A stretch of DNA of 64,000 bases from Lycocorax pyrrhopterus obiensis (lineage: Eukaryota; Chordata; Aves; Passeriformes; Paradisaeidae): NCBI GenBank assembly GCA_014706295.1, contig JACSVZ010000002.1:24338757-24402756 (forward strand), in the 5' to 3' direction. The position numbers and the translations under genes are program-made. How positions within the stretch are numbered: position 1 is the first letter of the stretch; the number at the start of each line of letters is the position of its first letter. Positions 25,061 to 37,200 of this stretch are shown piece after piece. The notes beneath the pieces are model-generated. The model saw only the letters and a list, made by a program, of their open reading frames with translations, did no database searches and was not told the DNA's origin.

Positions 25061-26404
25061 TATATTGAAATTTTGGTTTAGAGCATAGGAGTTCTGAAAC
25101 AGATGACTTCAATGTTTCCACTTAGTGAGTGTCGGTTTTTTTGGCGGAGCGGCTTGGCTTCCACCTTTGGGAGAAAACTGTTCCAGAAGTTGTGCTCTGA
25201 AGTGTAAATGAAAAGCGTGCTTACCCTGAAGAGGAACTAAAGGGCCAATCCAAAGTGGGCTACATTGTCACAAAGTTCTACCTCAAATGCATGAACATCA
25301 AAAAGTTCTTAAACCACCAAGTGTTTCTGTCACAATCTGAGGTCTTTTGGGACCTATAAAATGAACCAAATGCCGCGTATCTGCTGCCATAATTATCGTC
25401 AACAGTCAGCCCTTGGCTCTTTGAATCTCTAGCACTCCTTCCCCCTTCATCTTCTCTAATCCTAGCCTGGAACCCTTATTTAACTTCCCTATGACAATTG
25501 TTGTCCATCCACCCTTTCTGATCTTTTAATGTTGACTTTTATCTCTTTTTCAGTGGTGAGGTGCAAAATTCCAGAAGGTACAAATTATACTGTGCCATGA
25601 AAGGGCTGAAGGTTTCCGCAGCAGGAGCCTAGCACTGGCAGTCTCAGAGGGGTGCATCATGGTTGATGAGTGAAGAGGACTGATGAGCCAAACAACCTTA
25701 AATTTGAAGGCTGAAAATCAGTCTTGAAGAGTAAGGGAAACAACCACCCTTTCGGGGCAGCACAGCAGGAGTATCCGTGTTCTGGAGAGCTGGAATTGGT
25801 CTCCTGGTGAGAACTGTCATTGATGATGTTGCCCATTTGGCTGTCTGTGCTCTGGGATACAGGACAACATATCTGCAAGCACACTCTTCAGCCACTCTGG
25901 GATCCTGTCCATGCATCCCACAGAAGAACACTACAAAAGCAGAAACAGGAGTGTTTCTCTGGCTTCCTTCTGCAAAGCAAATCTGTGTCAGTGTTACAGA
26001 GTCCAGTTCGGGCCAGTATACTGTTTCTGTGTGGGTCATTACAGTGGAATGGGAGTAACATGATGTTTCTGACACTTGGGTCATGATGGAGAGGAGATGA
26101 TGTATGTTACAAATGCTGTTGTGCCTTGATAAATGTCTGCGGTTATGAGCTGTGGGTGAACTCCTCGATGTGACAGCTAACTACATCAGAAGCTCCCCTC
26201 CTAGTCCCAGACTGTTCAACTGTGCAGGAAGCATGCCATAACACAGCTCTGCTAGGGTCCCAGACAGAGACTTGTGCCATTCAGCACCCAGGGGGAGGGG
26301 AATGGAAGAAAGCTTGTGCACTGGGAGGAATACCAGATAGCTGATTGCATGGGGGTCATGGAGAGCCAGCCCAGGCTGATGCAGGCTCTCTATAGAACAT
26401 GACA
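25061..26404. other. Unassigned block with overlapping short frames
   Basis: Mixed sequence, GC-richer from about 25550. Open frames on both strands (up to 128 residues, minus 25698-26084) have no recognised motif and overlap each other, as expected from composition alone. It lies between the purine-rich block and repeat copy 2, so the whole 24.5-26.7 kb segment might be one old retroelement. I see no LTR, primer-binding site or polymerase motif to prove it. Confidence 0.3.
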
Positions 26405-26665
26405 TCTGTTGTTCCTCAGTGTGGACAGGCGGTCAGGCATAGGAGTGGAGTCACAGCAAACACCTCTTGGGACATCTCCACTGTGCTCAGGCCTCGACTG
26501 CTACCCGAGGGGCTCTTGGAACAGGAGGAAGCTCTGGCCCACTCTCCATTCAGTACAAAAAAAAAATCAACACGAGCGAGCAATTTCCCTCTAGGAGCCT
26601 TCTCCTCCCTCTCCCACTGCTTAATGTCACCTCTCCACCTTGCTGTTCTCTGCCTGTCGCCAGTC
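26405..26665 (+). repeat. Dispersed repeat, copy 2 (unnamed)
   Basis: Plus-strand counterpart of 8690-8990. It shares, in the same order, the GTTGTTCCTCAGT word, the GTGCTCAGGCCTC word, the AAGCTCTGGCCCACTCTCCA word, an A-run, and CAATTTCCCTCTAGGAGCC. The two copies lie 17.5 kb apart in opposite orientation. Overlapping open frames here match those of copy 1 only because the DNA matches; stops and frameshifts differ, so coding function is not supported. Confidence 0.7.
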
Positions 26666-28062
26666 TTGGTGATCATGCATGGGAACAGTTTTGGTCAAGG
26701 AACCAGAGTAACCCTAGGCTGGAGTAAAATACCCAAATGTGCATAATGATTATGTGACAAACATAAGCACCAAGTGCTTTGATCTACTGCTTTGCTCCTG
26801 TTGTACCAAATTACATGCTAAGATAGACACAGATAGCAGTACAAGAACTGACAGGTCTGTTGCTGCAGTGGATGCAGGAAATGGAAGTGTAGGTTCTTGG
26901 TGTGTCAGAAGCAAAGACAAAAAATGGAGGCTTTTTAGAGAAGCTAATAATTCCCATAGCAAAACATAACTGGTAAGAAAAACAGCTGTAATTGCTGTTC
27001 TTCTTAAGGTATTTAAATGATACTTTACTTATCTGTTTGTTTAGACAGAAAGAAAACACAGATCTACACCTGTATCCTCTGCAAACATAAACCAGAATGA
27101 AAGTCAACACGGCTATACAGATATACATCAGTTGTCTATTTTCAGCAATCCTGTCAGGGCCAGCTATACATTATAAAGAACTTTTCTACAAATATGTTGG
27201 AAAGTGATCAATTTAATGTTTGTACCAGTATCAGGAAGAGATGAAGGGGGAGTGGATGGAGGAAAGTGAGGGCTGGCAGAGAACGCTGAAATACCAGCTG
27301 TAATTATAAAAAGAAAAAACAATTTTCACATGCATTACAGAGTTTAGTCACAGAGCTAGTGCATTTTTATTTTATGAGCTTCCCTATTATCAAGCTGTGC
27401 AACACAGCCATGAAATTAACAGTCAAATAAGGAACTTAATCCTGACAAAAATAACATTCCCACAGACAGTACTGGGAGATTTGTCAGAAAAGTGTGTTCA
27501 GAACTTGACCTCTAAAATGAATACAGTGTTGGTGGGTTCCTAATTATAACATCTCATTTAGCGACCACAGTAAGGCAACTGAAGCAGTAAGAAGCACAAA
27601 GAAGTCAGTCGTTGCCAGGTGGTTTGGTCTTTGCAGCCGTTACTCACAGAAATAATATTTGCTCACACAAGGTGGCCCACAGCACTCACTGGAGCGTAAC
27701 ACAACTTATCAGAGGAATTCAGGTTTCATGATAAATCTTGCTAAAAACAAGTTGTGGCAGAGAATCAATCTTTTTTTTTCCAAGCACAGAGTTTTTGTGG
27801 GTAAAATCACTACTTTTCACTAAAGTGATCATGGACAAATTACTTGTTTCAGCGACTTTAAGATCCTGTAATTAATTCAGGAAAACCTTAAGTGTCCTTT
27901 TAAACTGAACAGCTAGCTTGCAATCTGAAGTCATGAACAATGAAAGTTCACCAAAAATATGGGTGTTTTAATGATTGTCAAATGAGTTTTTATGCTTTGT
28001 AAGCAGTTTTCTAACATATATGAAAGTTGTTATTTGGCTTTATGCTGGAATTGCTCAAACTT
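26666..28062. other. AT-rich non-coding DNA, nothing recognised
   Basis: No gene, repeat family or RNA gene recognised. Short frames on both strands around 26739-27128 are without domains. Confidence 0.55.
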
Positions 28063-28121
28063 GATTCAAAGCCTACTGATGTCAGCAGGAATCTTTTCTC
28101 TGACTTCAGTAGCTTTCAGAT
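28063..28121. mobile_element. Palindromic MITE-like relic
   Basis: Near-perfect foldback of about 59 bases. The left arm GATTCAAAGCCTACTGATGTCAG pairs with the right arm, which reads ATCTGAAAGCTACTGAAGTCAG on the opposite strand, around a short loop centred on GGAATCTTTTC. It closely resembles a very abundant palindromic repeat in turtle and crocodilian DNA, whose arms read GATCCAAAGCCCATTGA AGTCAATGG. That makes it an old non-autonomous DNA-transposon relic predating birds. The family name is not certain. Confidence 0.6.
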
Positions 28122-29940
28122 TATAGAAAGTATTTCTGCAGGAATAATAGGACCACTCAACCCCAAAACGCAATGAGACCTCACCAGCTGAAGGATGAAG
28201 ACCATAGTTCTGGACAGGGATCAAATGCTAAGAAAGCTACCATAGCTGTCAGAAAGAGACTTTAGCTGACTGGAATTTCCCAGGTACAGGAAAAGAAAAA
28301 TATCAGAGGCTTCTGATATTGCCAATGAAACCTATTTAAAAATGGACGTACAGAAATGCACAACACCTCTATTGCATGGATACTTTCTGAGGTTCTGTTT
28401 TTTGAGGTTTCTGTTTTTTACTGATAGCAAAGAAACTAAAGCCAACTAGTCAAAGCAACTTAATTAATTAAGAAAGCATACACTCATAGGAAGGCTTTAT
28501 TATCTTATTTTTCCTAGAAAATTAATTATGCGTTGTCAATAGAACTGTAACCATAGTGCAGTCATGAGCAGTGAAAGACAACAGAGCAACCCATGAGTGC
28601 AGCAGTTTTAGTAATTGCAAATTTGAAGCACATTTCTTTCTCATTATGTTTGAATATCCAAACTACTGTGCAGTAAATGTGGAGTTTAGGCATGATGTCA
28701 CAATCTTGCTTCTCTTTTATGGAGAACTATCCCATTCAGTATCAGTATAAAAGGAAGAACAAATACTATTCTCTTCAGTGAGATATGAACATCAAAATGT
28801 GATTAAAGCATTACCTCTTGAATTCATTCTAAAGGAATGCAGTAGATTAGACACAAGATTCATTCCCAGTGCAGTAGAATGCCTGCATACTTGAAACAGG
28901 AATAGACAAGAAAAGCAAAAATTACCATTCCAAACCTTCTTCAACCCCATTGCCCATTAGGTATTTTATTTTCTTGTTTACAGTTGTGCTGCAAACAGAG
29001 ATTCAGCAGTAGTATAACTGGAACTCAGCAGCACTGCATTTTGTCCTGATGCCTATATAATTGCTAGAGGAAGGTATTTTATTTACACAGCTGTGATGTG
29101 TTTTGTAAACAGGTTGATTCTGACTTCTGAAAGCTCATGGAGAATTATTGCAAAGGAAAGAAAGAAAAGCTGACAAGCTCCCACGTGTTTGACTTCTAGC
29201 CATGTTTACAGATAGGACCACAAAACAGTGTTTCTGTCTGTTTTTTTTCTGGAAAGGGGCCAAAGCTACTTAAGGACAAGCAGCCCAACAGGTTCCTTTC
29301 TGAGCACAGCTGCTCCAAGCACTGTTTTATAGTCCCAAAGTACTATGATCAGTCCCAAAGCAGTAAGACTGGTTCCCCCTCTGGAAATAATAAAGCTCCT
29401 GTGTTAAACATCATCTAATACATTTTTTTTAAAAAATAAGCAAAGTTCATTTACAAAGCAAAGGCAGCTTCTCCATCACTTTTATAATGGCACTTGTATG
29501 ACAGATACCACTGCCATTACTTCTGCTGTCAACACAGCTTCCAAGTGGAAAAGCAGGCCTTTCATCTCAAGTCACACGTGCTTTCCTCAGATAACCACAT
29601 TCTTTACAAGAAATGCTTTCTTTTCATCATGCATTATCAATAATCTTACATCACTTACCTCACAACAGTTTATGCACAAACAATGCTCTGATCTAACAAA
29701 ATCCCCAGGTATATTTGTTTAGCATATTGCATCAGTGGAAAGTTTTAACTCGATCTGTTAGCTGAAGGTCTTTTGGACTGCTGACTCACACACAATTAAT
29801 TCTAACAATATTTTAATTTCCTTCATGATTAGGTAACTAATGATTTGAAATGAGATTGGCTGTTCTAAACTGAATAAGAATTAGCTTCTTTTTTTTTTTG
29901 ATGAATGAATTATAATTGATTTATGAAGTGGGACTCTCTA
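28122..29940. other. AT-rich non-coding DNA, nothing recognised
   Basis: About 1.8 kb with a few homopolymer runs (T-run at 29889-29899) and no recognised gene or repeat. Confidence 0.55.
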
Positions 29941-30030
29941 GGGCCTGACTTTGTAGTGCTTATTGATGAGGCTGAATTCCCATTGAAACCAATGAGCAAT
30001 TTTCCTCAATAAGCATTGAAGGATCTGCCC
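29941..30030. mobile_element. Palindromic MITE-like relic with terminal inverted repeats
   Basis: A 90-base element. The left end GGGCCTGACTTTGTAGTGCT with TATTGATGA is inverted at the right end, which reads GGGCAGATCCTTCAATGCTT with ATTGAGGA on the opposite strand. The centre holds CCCATTGAAACCAATG. The ends (GGGCC..., ...GCCC) and centre match a palindromic family widespread in turtles and crocodilians, with CCCATTGAAGTCAATGGG at its middle. It is flanked by TA on the left and TTA on the right, compatible with a TA or TTA target duplication. Confidence 0.65.
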
Positions 30031-30968
30031 TTAATACGTAGAAGTTATAACTAGCTCTAGCTTTTGAGCCACTCTTAGGACTGCAATTACAAACACTACA
30101 GAGCCATAATCCCCAAAATAAATTTTGCTAAGAACTACACCAGGGTTTCTGAGTAATGTGTACATGGAGTTATCCCATTTTAAGTCTTGCCATGACTATA
30201 GTATTTTGCTAGCATAATAAACACAGAAACCTGAGTTGGAAGTATATGGACAGTATACTCCTAAAGTGTTCTCCACCAAAACAACTCTGGATACACTATG
30301 CAGATGCAATTCAGTTTTACCGTAATAATCATTCCTCTTTATCTTTTTCTTGTGATTTCTCCGTGAGTTCTCACCAAAAAAAAAAAAAAAGAAGAAGCTG
30401 TCTGCATTTGGAGGTCTAGGAAGGGATTAAAACTCACACAAATGCAATGTTTTGGTCTTTTCTTAAAGAATTGTTTCTCAATATTTAATAAAACTATCTG
30501 CTTTTTCCAGACCAAATGCACAAATGTTATTTTTTTTCCAACAAATAATTTAAAAAACTTCAGTTTTGTGTTGCAATGAAATATTTAGTGGTTTTTTCTT
30601 TTTTCTATTCTTTTTAAATCAAGATGTTGGTATTTCGACTTCATTTTCTTTATAGACTTATGTGTCAAGAAGCAAGTCTCTCAAAAATGAACACATTTTA
30701 GAACCATTTTGCTGAGATATTTCCATATCGCTTTTAAAAGCAATTTGGCAAGTATTTTTTGATGAAAAAACTCCTAAACAAAAGTGCCTGCACTTCTAAC
30801 ATTACAACTTGAGAACAACTTTAAAAGGCAGTTTACCAGATATTAGTACATGTCCATTTTTGAAGCAGCTGTTGTATTAAATCTGCACATGAGTTATAGC
30901 ACCTGTCATCTCCTGATGTCATTGCTATGTAAGAATTTGAATGGACTTTTTTCTGCTGGCATCAGTGA
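30031..30968. other. AT-rich non-coding DNA with a poly-A run
   Basis: Contains an A15 run at 30376-30390 and short T-rich stretches. No gene or repeat family recognised. Confidence 0.55.
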
Positions 30969-30972
30969 GAGC
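30969..30972. repeat. Target-site duplication, left (GAGC)
   Basis: GAGC immediately before the LTR start matches GAGC at 31397-31400 just after the LTR end. A 4-bp duplication is usual for gammaretrovirus-like (ERV1) insertions. Confidence 0.6.
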
Positions 30973-31396
30973 TGAATCAGCCATGAAGCCTCTGTTGTTG
31001 GGGTGCACTATGTGCTGGAAGAGAGATAGGCCCTGAGGGCCGGAGAGAGAGCCTCTTTCTTGGACCCAGAGGTGATCCTGGGAGTGCATCCAGGTCACTG
31101 AGGATGGGCTGAGAGAGGATTGTGGGTTTCTGGACAGTGCTGGGCCTATGAGATGTGATAATTGTAGTTTGTGACCTTATAGGGTATTGTTTACCTGTTA
31201 CCATAACAGGTAATATCTGTGCAATACCCCAGGTGATTGGGGGACACTGAGGTGAACATCTTTCCTGTTTATATGATGTGATATCCTGTTGGGTGCTGGT
31301 ATTTAAGGAATATTTTCCTGCGCAATAAATGCTTTGCACTTCTCCATCTTGTGTGCGGAGTCATGCCCCTGTGTGAATACTGCATCTGTCCTGTCA
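30973..31396 (+). mobile_element. Solo LTR of an endogenous retrovirus-like element
   Basis: A 424-bp element that begins TGAATC and ends CTGTCA, so it has the TG...CA LTR termini, and it is bounded by the 4-bp direct repeat GAGC. Internally it has a TATA-like box (TATTTAAGG, 31300-31308), a polyadenylation signal AATAAA (31324-31329) and a downstream GT-rich word (TTGTGTGCGGAG, 31349-31360). That order is expected of U3-R-U5 on the plus strand. No internal retroviral sequence is adjacent on either side, so it is a recombined solo LTR. An alternative left end at TGTTGTTGGGG (about 30993) lacks a matching duplication. The family is not recognised. Only remnant promoter and polyadenylation signals are described; no gene remains. 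Confidence 0.75.
31191..31213. promoter_or_regulatory. Perfect 10-bp inverted repeat inside LTR U3
   Basis: TTACCTGTTA (31191-31200) and TAACAGGTAA (31204-31213) form a perfect dyad around a 3-base spacer, about 90 bases upstream of the TATA-like box. Each arm contains CACCTG/E-box-like and MYB-like words (AACAG). It could be a transcription-factor dyad in the U3 enhancer; this is inference from position only. Confidence 0.4.
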
Positions 31397-31400
31397 GAGC
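31397..31400. repeat. Target-site duplication, right (GAGC)
   Basis: Matches GAGC at 30969-30972 across the LTR. Confidence 0.6.
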
Positions 31401-33839
31401 TGAGGTTCAGTAGACTAAGAATGAGCCCTCACGTCTGAACACAGCTTTGATTTGAGTTTCAAAGCCTTAAGAGATTTCAGCTTTTATAGGATTTTGCTGG
31501 GAGAGAGGCAGGGTTTTCACTAATATTTCATAAAGGTATGTCAAGGAGTTTTAGGAAAAGATGGAATATCTACTAGTTCTCTGCAGAAAACAACTATTTC
31601 AATAGTGAACTTGAAAGCCAAATTAGGAAACAGAGGTATCTCCCTGTTGAGAGGGAATGAATGAGGAAAGCTTGAAACTGGAAGCGAATAATTTTCTGAA
31701 CCGCCAATGTCAATATTTTATGTAAAATAAGAATCTTCTAGAAGCTTCTACAAAGAATTAACATTTTTCCTGTTGTTCATCATGTAAACAAGTATTTTTC
31801 TATTGTTTTCAGAAAAATACAGTTATTGCTGTTCATTTCTACAGAAACACTCATATATCACATAGTAGTAGATAGCTGTACAAGGACTGCTAAGGTAGTA
31901 ATTTTTTGACAACTCTCGTCTCAAATCCAGTAGTATATTTAAAGATATATTCTTATACTCTCTGATAAAAACAGCCTTATATCACATAAAAAATATAATC
32001 CAGAAAGTCTTCTGAAATATACCAGGAAGCTGCAAAGATGAGTCCACAAATGCCTCAGTTTTGTGATATTACTGTCCTTTTTGGAGAGGCATAACTTCAG
32101 TCCCCTCTCTGAAGATGTGGAAGAATCCTTTATTGTATCCCTCTGGATGGTGCTGATTGACTGCCTCCTTGCACCAAGTGGTGCACACATAGAAAAATCT
32201 TTTGTCTCCTTACTCGTGTAAGAAAGGGATTTTTATGCTCTTTTCCCTAAGAGATCAGAGACTACCCACAAGTAAAACAAAGGACCAAAGGCTGGCTAGA
32301 GTAACCAGTTCAAACCAGATTTTACTAGTTTTCACTGTTAAATTAGTAGCATCATATTCTGTCTGAAACCAGTGGCACTTGCACAAAGGGACACTGCTCA
32401 GAGCTCTGGGATCTAGGAAAACCACAACTAAGTTCTCTCAGGAGTGCCAACATCAACCCGAGCTCCCCTGCCAGCAACCATGTCCCCATGGAGAAGAGGC
32501 AGAGTGAACTGCAGCACTGAGGACACAAGCGTTTGCCTTTCCCAAGTGTGCTGGGATCTCCCAATACCTACTCAGAAAGAATTAAGAACTCTGCTGGTGA
32601 ACCACCTGTCTCACTGCAGCTGCAGATTCACTCAGGTGAACTTCATTTACCATCCAGTTTCTGACAGAGACAGGGCTGTGCTGGCTGGTTTCTCCACACT
32701 AATGTATAGTTGGGCAGTCCACAGTAACCAGTAAATACCACTTGCCAAGAGCTATTTGTCTTGCAATTGTAACAGTACTGTCCTGGCCATGGCACAGGAC
32801 TGAGCTGAGGCATCAGGAATCAGATGAAAAATCCACTACAAGGAACTATAACGACTCATGCTCTGTGTAAACTAGATCACAAATTTAGCAGTTGGTGACA
32901 CATCTTCCCATTTAAAAAAATCACTTGCCCCAAGTATCTATGGCAAACTAATACCAAATAAGTCCCAACTAACGGGAATGACTGTTTTCTTGGCCAACAC
33001 ATCAGGCATTGAATCAGGGGTGGTGAAGGCCAAGAAAATGAACAAAAGTTTAAAAACGATTTCTGAGCAGTAAACTGTAAAAAATACTACCTGGCACAGG
33101 AAATGTTGAGCTCTGCAAACGTTGTCAGAAAAGCATTTCAGGAACTCTGAAGAGGATCCTTCTTAGATGCCATATAGATTGAGGAAGCTTGTTCCACACC
33201 TACAATTCCTCCGTAAAAAAATTATTATGCTTTCTGTCAGAAGATGAAAGCAAGCCTCCATTATCTAGACGTCTCCTTTTTTTGGGTTTTGTGTGATTTA
33301 GGTATTATTCTGAGTACTGACATTTAACATCTACAGCATGAGTTGTGTTTTAATATTCCAAACATTCAAGGGAAAGTATCAGGCTCTCTAATCCAAATGT
33401 TAATTTAGCTTTCTGAAAAGCATCAGGATGAATTCTGATCAGCACTTCTGCATTAGCTTCAGAGTTGAGTTTTATAACCACATGTAAAGATGAAAGAACT
33501 GATCAAATGTAGAAACTACCAGCTGGTTTAGAAGGTTAGTATTACAATGGGTAACATGTCTATGAACAAATTTACTTTTTCAATCCCACATTGGTCTGCA
33601 AAATCAGATCTCAGTACAAGCATAAATAAAGCACATTCTCCCAGTGGTCTGTTTGTTGAGTAAAGCTGGCTGAAGAGTAGCATTTCTGATTTGTGGAAAA
33701 GTTTTGGTGGGAAGCAGGGAGGGTTATTTGGTTTTACTCTGAATAAAAAAAAAATCCTTTTTTTAATTTCCCACGAACTGGAAACTGAGAGAATATTTCA
33801 TTCCGACAATCCCAGCACACGAAACTTCCTCCAGGAAAT
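31401..33839. other. Non-coding DNA, nothing recognised
   Basis: AT-rich, with short frames only. A mildly GC-richer patch at 32370-32700 carries overlapping 70-96 residue frames on both strands but no recognised domain. Confidence 0.55.
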
Positions 33840-34220
33840 AACCTCACTGCATGCAGCAGCTGCTCAGTGAAATCAGCATTCCTTGTACTTTCACGCTTGC
33901 TAATCACCCACCTTGCTTTCCCCAGCAGCTGCCAGGGCACTCCAGCCCCACGCCCGCACAGCCGCCCGATCCTGCCCTGCAGCTACACCCAGCCATTCCT
34001 CCACAACTGGCCACAAATCCCTCATTTCCACAGCTTTCAGGCTCCAGCCTATGGAGACAGAACCTGCCAAGCCTCTCAGCTCTGCAGCAGAAAGGTGGGA
34101 AGCCCTGGAGCACATGGCTTTCTTAGGGCCTTGGCTATTGGAAGTCCTGGTCCACCATGGTCCACCAGTGCACCTGACTGAAAGTTTATTTAGCATATGT
34201 ATTTGCAGAAAAACATTTTG
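33840..34220. other. GC-rich non-coding island, unassigned
   Basis: Sharp local rise in GC (CCCCACGCCCGCACAGCCGC around 33948) within AT-rich DNA. Frames of about 70-120 residues open simultaneously on both strands and in several phases, which is what GC-rich, stop-poor DNA gives. It could be a regulatory island, a non-coding exon or an unnamed old repeat. I see no splice-site pair or homology to decide. Confidence 0.35.
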
Positions 34221-37200
34221 ATTTAGGGAAAAATTATTAGTTCCCTGGTCTCTGGTGTGCACAAGTCATTCCTATTGAGAATACAAAATACGAAAAGACG
34301 TAAGTGGCAGGCTGACCTCTCTGTCTCACCATGTCCTCGTTTTCCCTGAAGGCAGGTATCTATACGGACATGGAGAAGAGAAATGGATCCTCATTATTCT
34401 TGCCTTATGAGTGAAACAGACTCCCATTAAAGGCAATGTTTTTTGTAGGATTCCAGGGTATGATTTATTCCAGCATGGAAAAATCTTCCTTTTCTAAGCT
34501 CATGACAGAAATATTATCAGTGTAGTCCTTGATTTAGAATCATATACTGCTGTATTTCATGGGACGCTTAAGACCAACTTCAAATTAATATTAGCAAGAT
34601 GCACTTAAAGTGATGAATTTACCCATACATATTGTAAAACAGTACTACAATTGTTCTTTTCTAAGTACAGCTTATAGAAATAGAAAATTATTAATGAAAC
34701 TTCTGAATGAGCACAATACAAAACGTAGCACATTCAGGACACTGAGATTACATTTATATTACTGATCCAAACATGCCCAAAACAGTTCCCTGGCACTAAG
34801 GCATTCAGTAACCCCACACATACTATTCAACTGTCCTCTCTTTGAAAACAGGGTATCCACATCCCAGCTGCCTCTTGTGCCCATCCCAGACCCATGCCAG
34901 CTCCCAAACTTCATCCAGCAAGCCTTGGGAGACCTCTGAATTAGCTGAGGAGAAGAGTGTGCCAGAGGCTTCTCCAACAGTTTTGAAGTATGATGATATT
35001 GCTGTGATTGGGAATGTAGCCTGAGATACACACACACTTATGAAGCCTTAAAAACTCTGAGTAACTTACTTGACAGAACTGTATCAATACCACTCAAGTA
35101 TGCAATCCTTTTATCGTGTCAGAAAGCCACTGGAGTGTGGTATGTATAATCTGGGTCAGTCACTAATGAGGATAAGCCAAATGAGAGGCTTGTTTGAGTA
35201 TGGCATGTTGACTAGGAGCCGTAATTCCAGTCTTTCAGGATTTTTCTGCCATGTAAAGGCAGTTGCCCACAAAAGACTAGATGTGCGCTAGAATGACAAG
35301 TCTTGAATCTGTATTCAAGTTTTTGGCCAAAAGAAAATAATTATTTCACTGAAGTGTTTTGGTTTTTCACTGGAAAGCATCATGATTCCATTAGGAAAAG
35401 TGCTGGTTTTTTTTGTGGGAACACATGAGGGAAAAGAATTATCATATTATTTCTGCTGTTAAATTGAGATGACACACTTTTGTATGTTGTTCTTAGACAA
35501 TTTTCCGTAGCTGCCTGAGCTGCTATAGTCTCACGTGAGCTGTCTGCATTCCCCCATCCACATTTTCCTCTATCAGATAATTAATACCATTCAACAAATG
35601 ATTAAAAAATCTTATAGATTCAATACAAAATGCTTTGTATCTGCCTAAAATTTCTTATTTGGGATACTTGTGAACTTTTTATTCCCTAAAAACTTCTGGT
35701 TATATTCTAAATTAATGAAATTTTCCACTACAGAAATCGATTGTAGAACATCTTTATGACCCCATTTTTCTTATTCCTCAGATGAAATCAAAAAAGGAAA
35801 TTAACCCATCTCAAAATTATTATTGATTCTATTATGACACTATACATTGTTTAAAATTATGATTTTTGCTATACCTATGATAGGTCAGAAAAGTCGATGA
35901 TAAGGTTCATATTTTCAGCCCAAGTGAAATACAGAAATACTACTGCAAGATTTTCCCACATAAAGACGCACAGCTCATTTGGAGGAAAGACAAGAAGGCA
36001 TCAAAATTGACAAAGGAGATCCAGTTTTGCTCACAGAACTTCCAACAGTCTATTAAGTACATGATCACAAGTCCTCTTTCATCACAAGGAATAACTGACA
36101 GTCTTGATGTAATGAAATGATTTGTGTAAAGTGATAAAGCAAGTCAAGAACACAATCTAAATTATGTTACTCTTAATCCCAATCAGATATGCTGGCATCC
36201 AGTATATTCACTGTCTATGCAAGCACACAGAAGTCATAAGGAAGACAAACAACTCCACACATTTAGCTAGTCATTAATGACTACTTTTATTGGACTCTAT
36301 GACATATGAAATTCATCAAAGTAACTCTCTTGCTCTGCAGTTTTACAAGGACATGAGCACAAACTTGTACAGAAGCCTTTTTGTCTGTGCTGCCCACAGC
36401 CTACACATTAAAAAAAATGGAAAGAAAAATCTTTCACCACGGTAAATTTAACATGTTGTACCTTTAATTATGAAGATATGTTCATTTCATTGATACCACT
36501 ATGTACAATACAAATCTTTCACAATGCCTGCAGACTCTTTTGGTATTCTTGTCAGAGCAACATATATAATTACATAATAAACAGCAGGATAATTAGAAGG
36601 GATACAAGCTTTGCACTAGTAGTAGTCATTAGAGAAATACAAGCCATAGGGCCTCTTGATACTCCAATAATATTACACTCAGTACAAAATGTCAAACACT
36701 TTGCAACCCATTCCCTAGAGAATCTTCTTAAAATCAAGCTGCATTAGATATTCTGAATTCATTAATTTTGCCTTCCTGTGTATTATATTCTCTTTATACA
36801 GTTCCTTTTCATCCTGTAATGGGATTTTAGGGAACTATTGCCACATTCTGTTAATGCCATTTCAAAAAATTAGTTTGTAATCAAACGCTCAGTCAAACCT
36901 GAGTGCAAATGCTACTACTGAGAAATGTCTATCACAGTCACAATAAATTTAACCAGCAGAGTTTGCTGAGGGAAAAATTGTTCTTATTATCTGAAAATGA
37001 AGAATCCTGTCAAGCTAGCAGGAAGTAGAGCTATAATCCTAGATGTGATGATTACTTCTTCAGACAGGTGTACACAGAACTGCTCAGACTATACCACTGC
37101 TCCTCTGTGTCATCAATATCGAGAAAAAATTGTGACTTTTTTTGCTATATAGCCATTACACTAACAACCAACATTATATCCCAACATTAACATGCTTACA

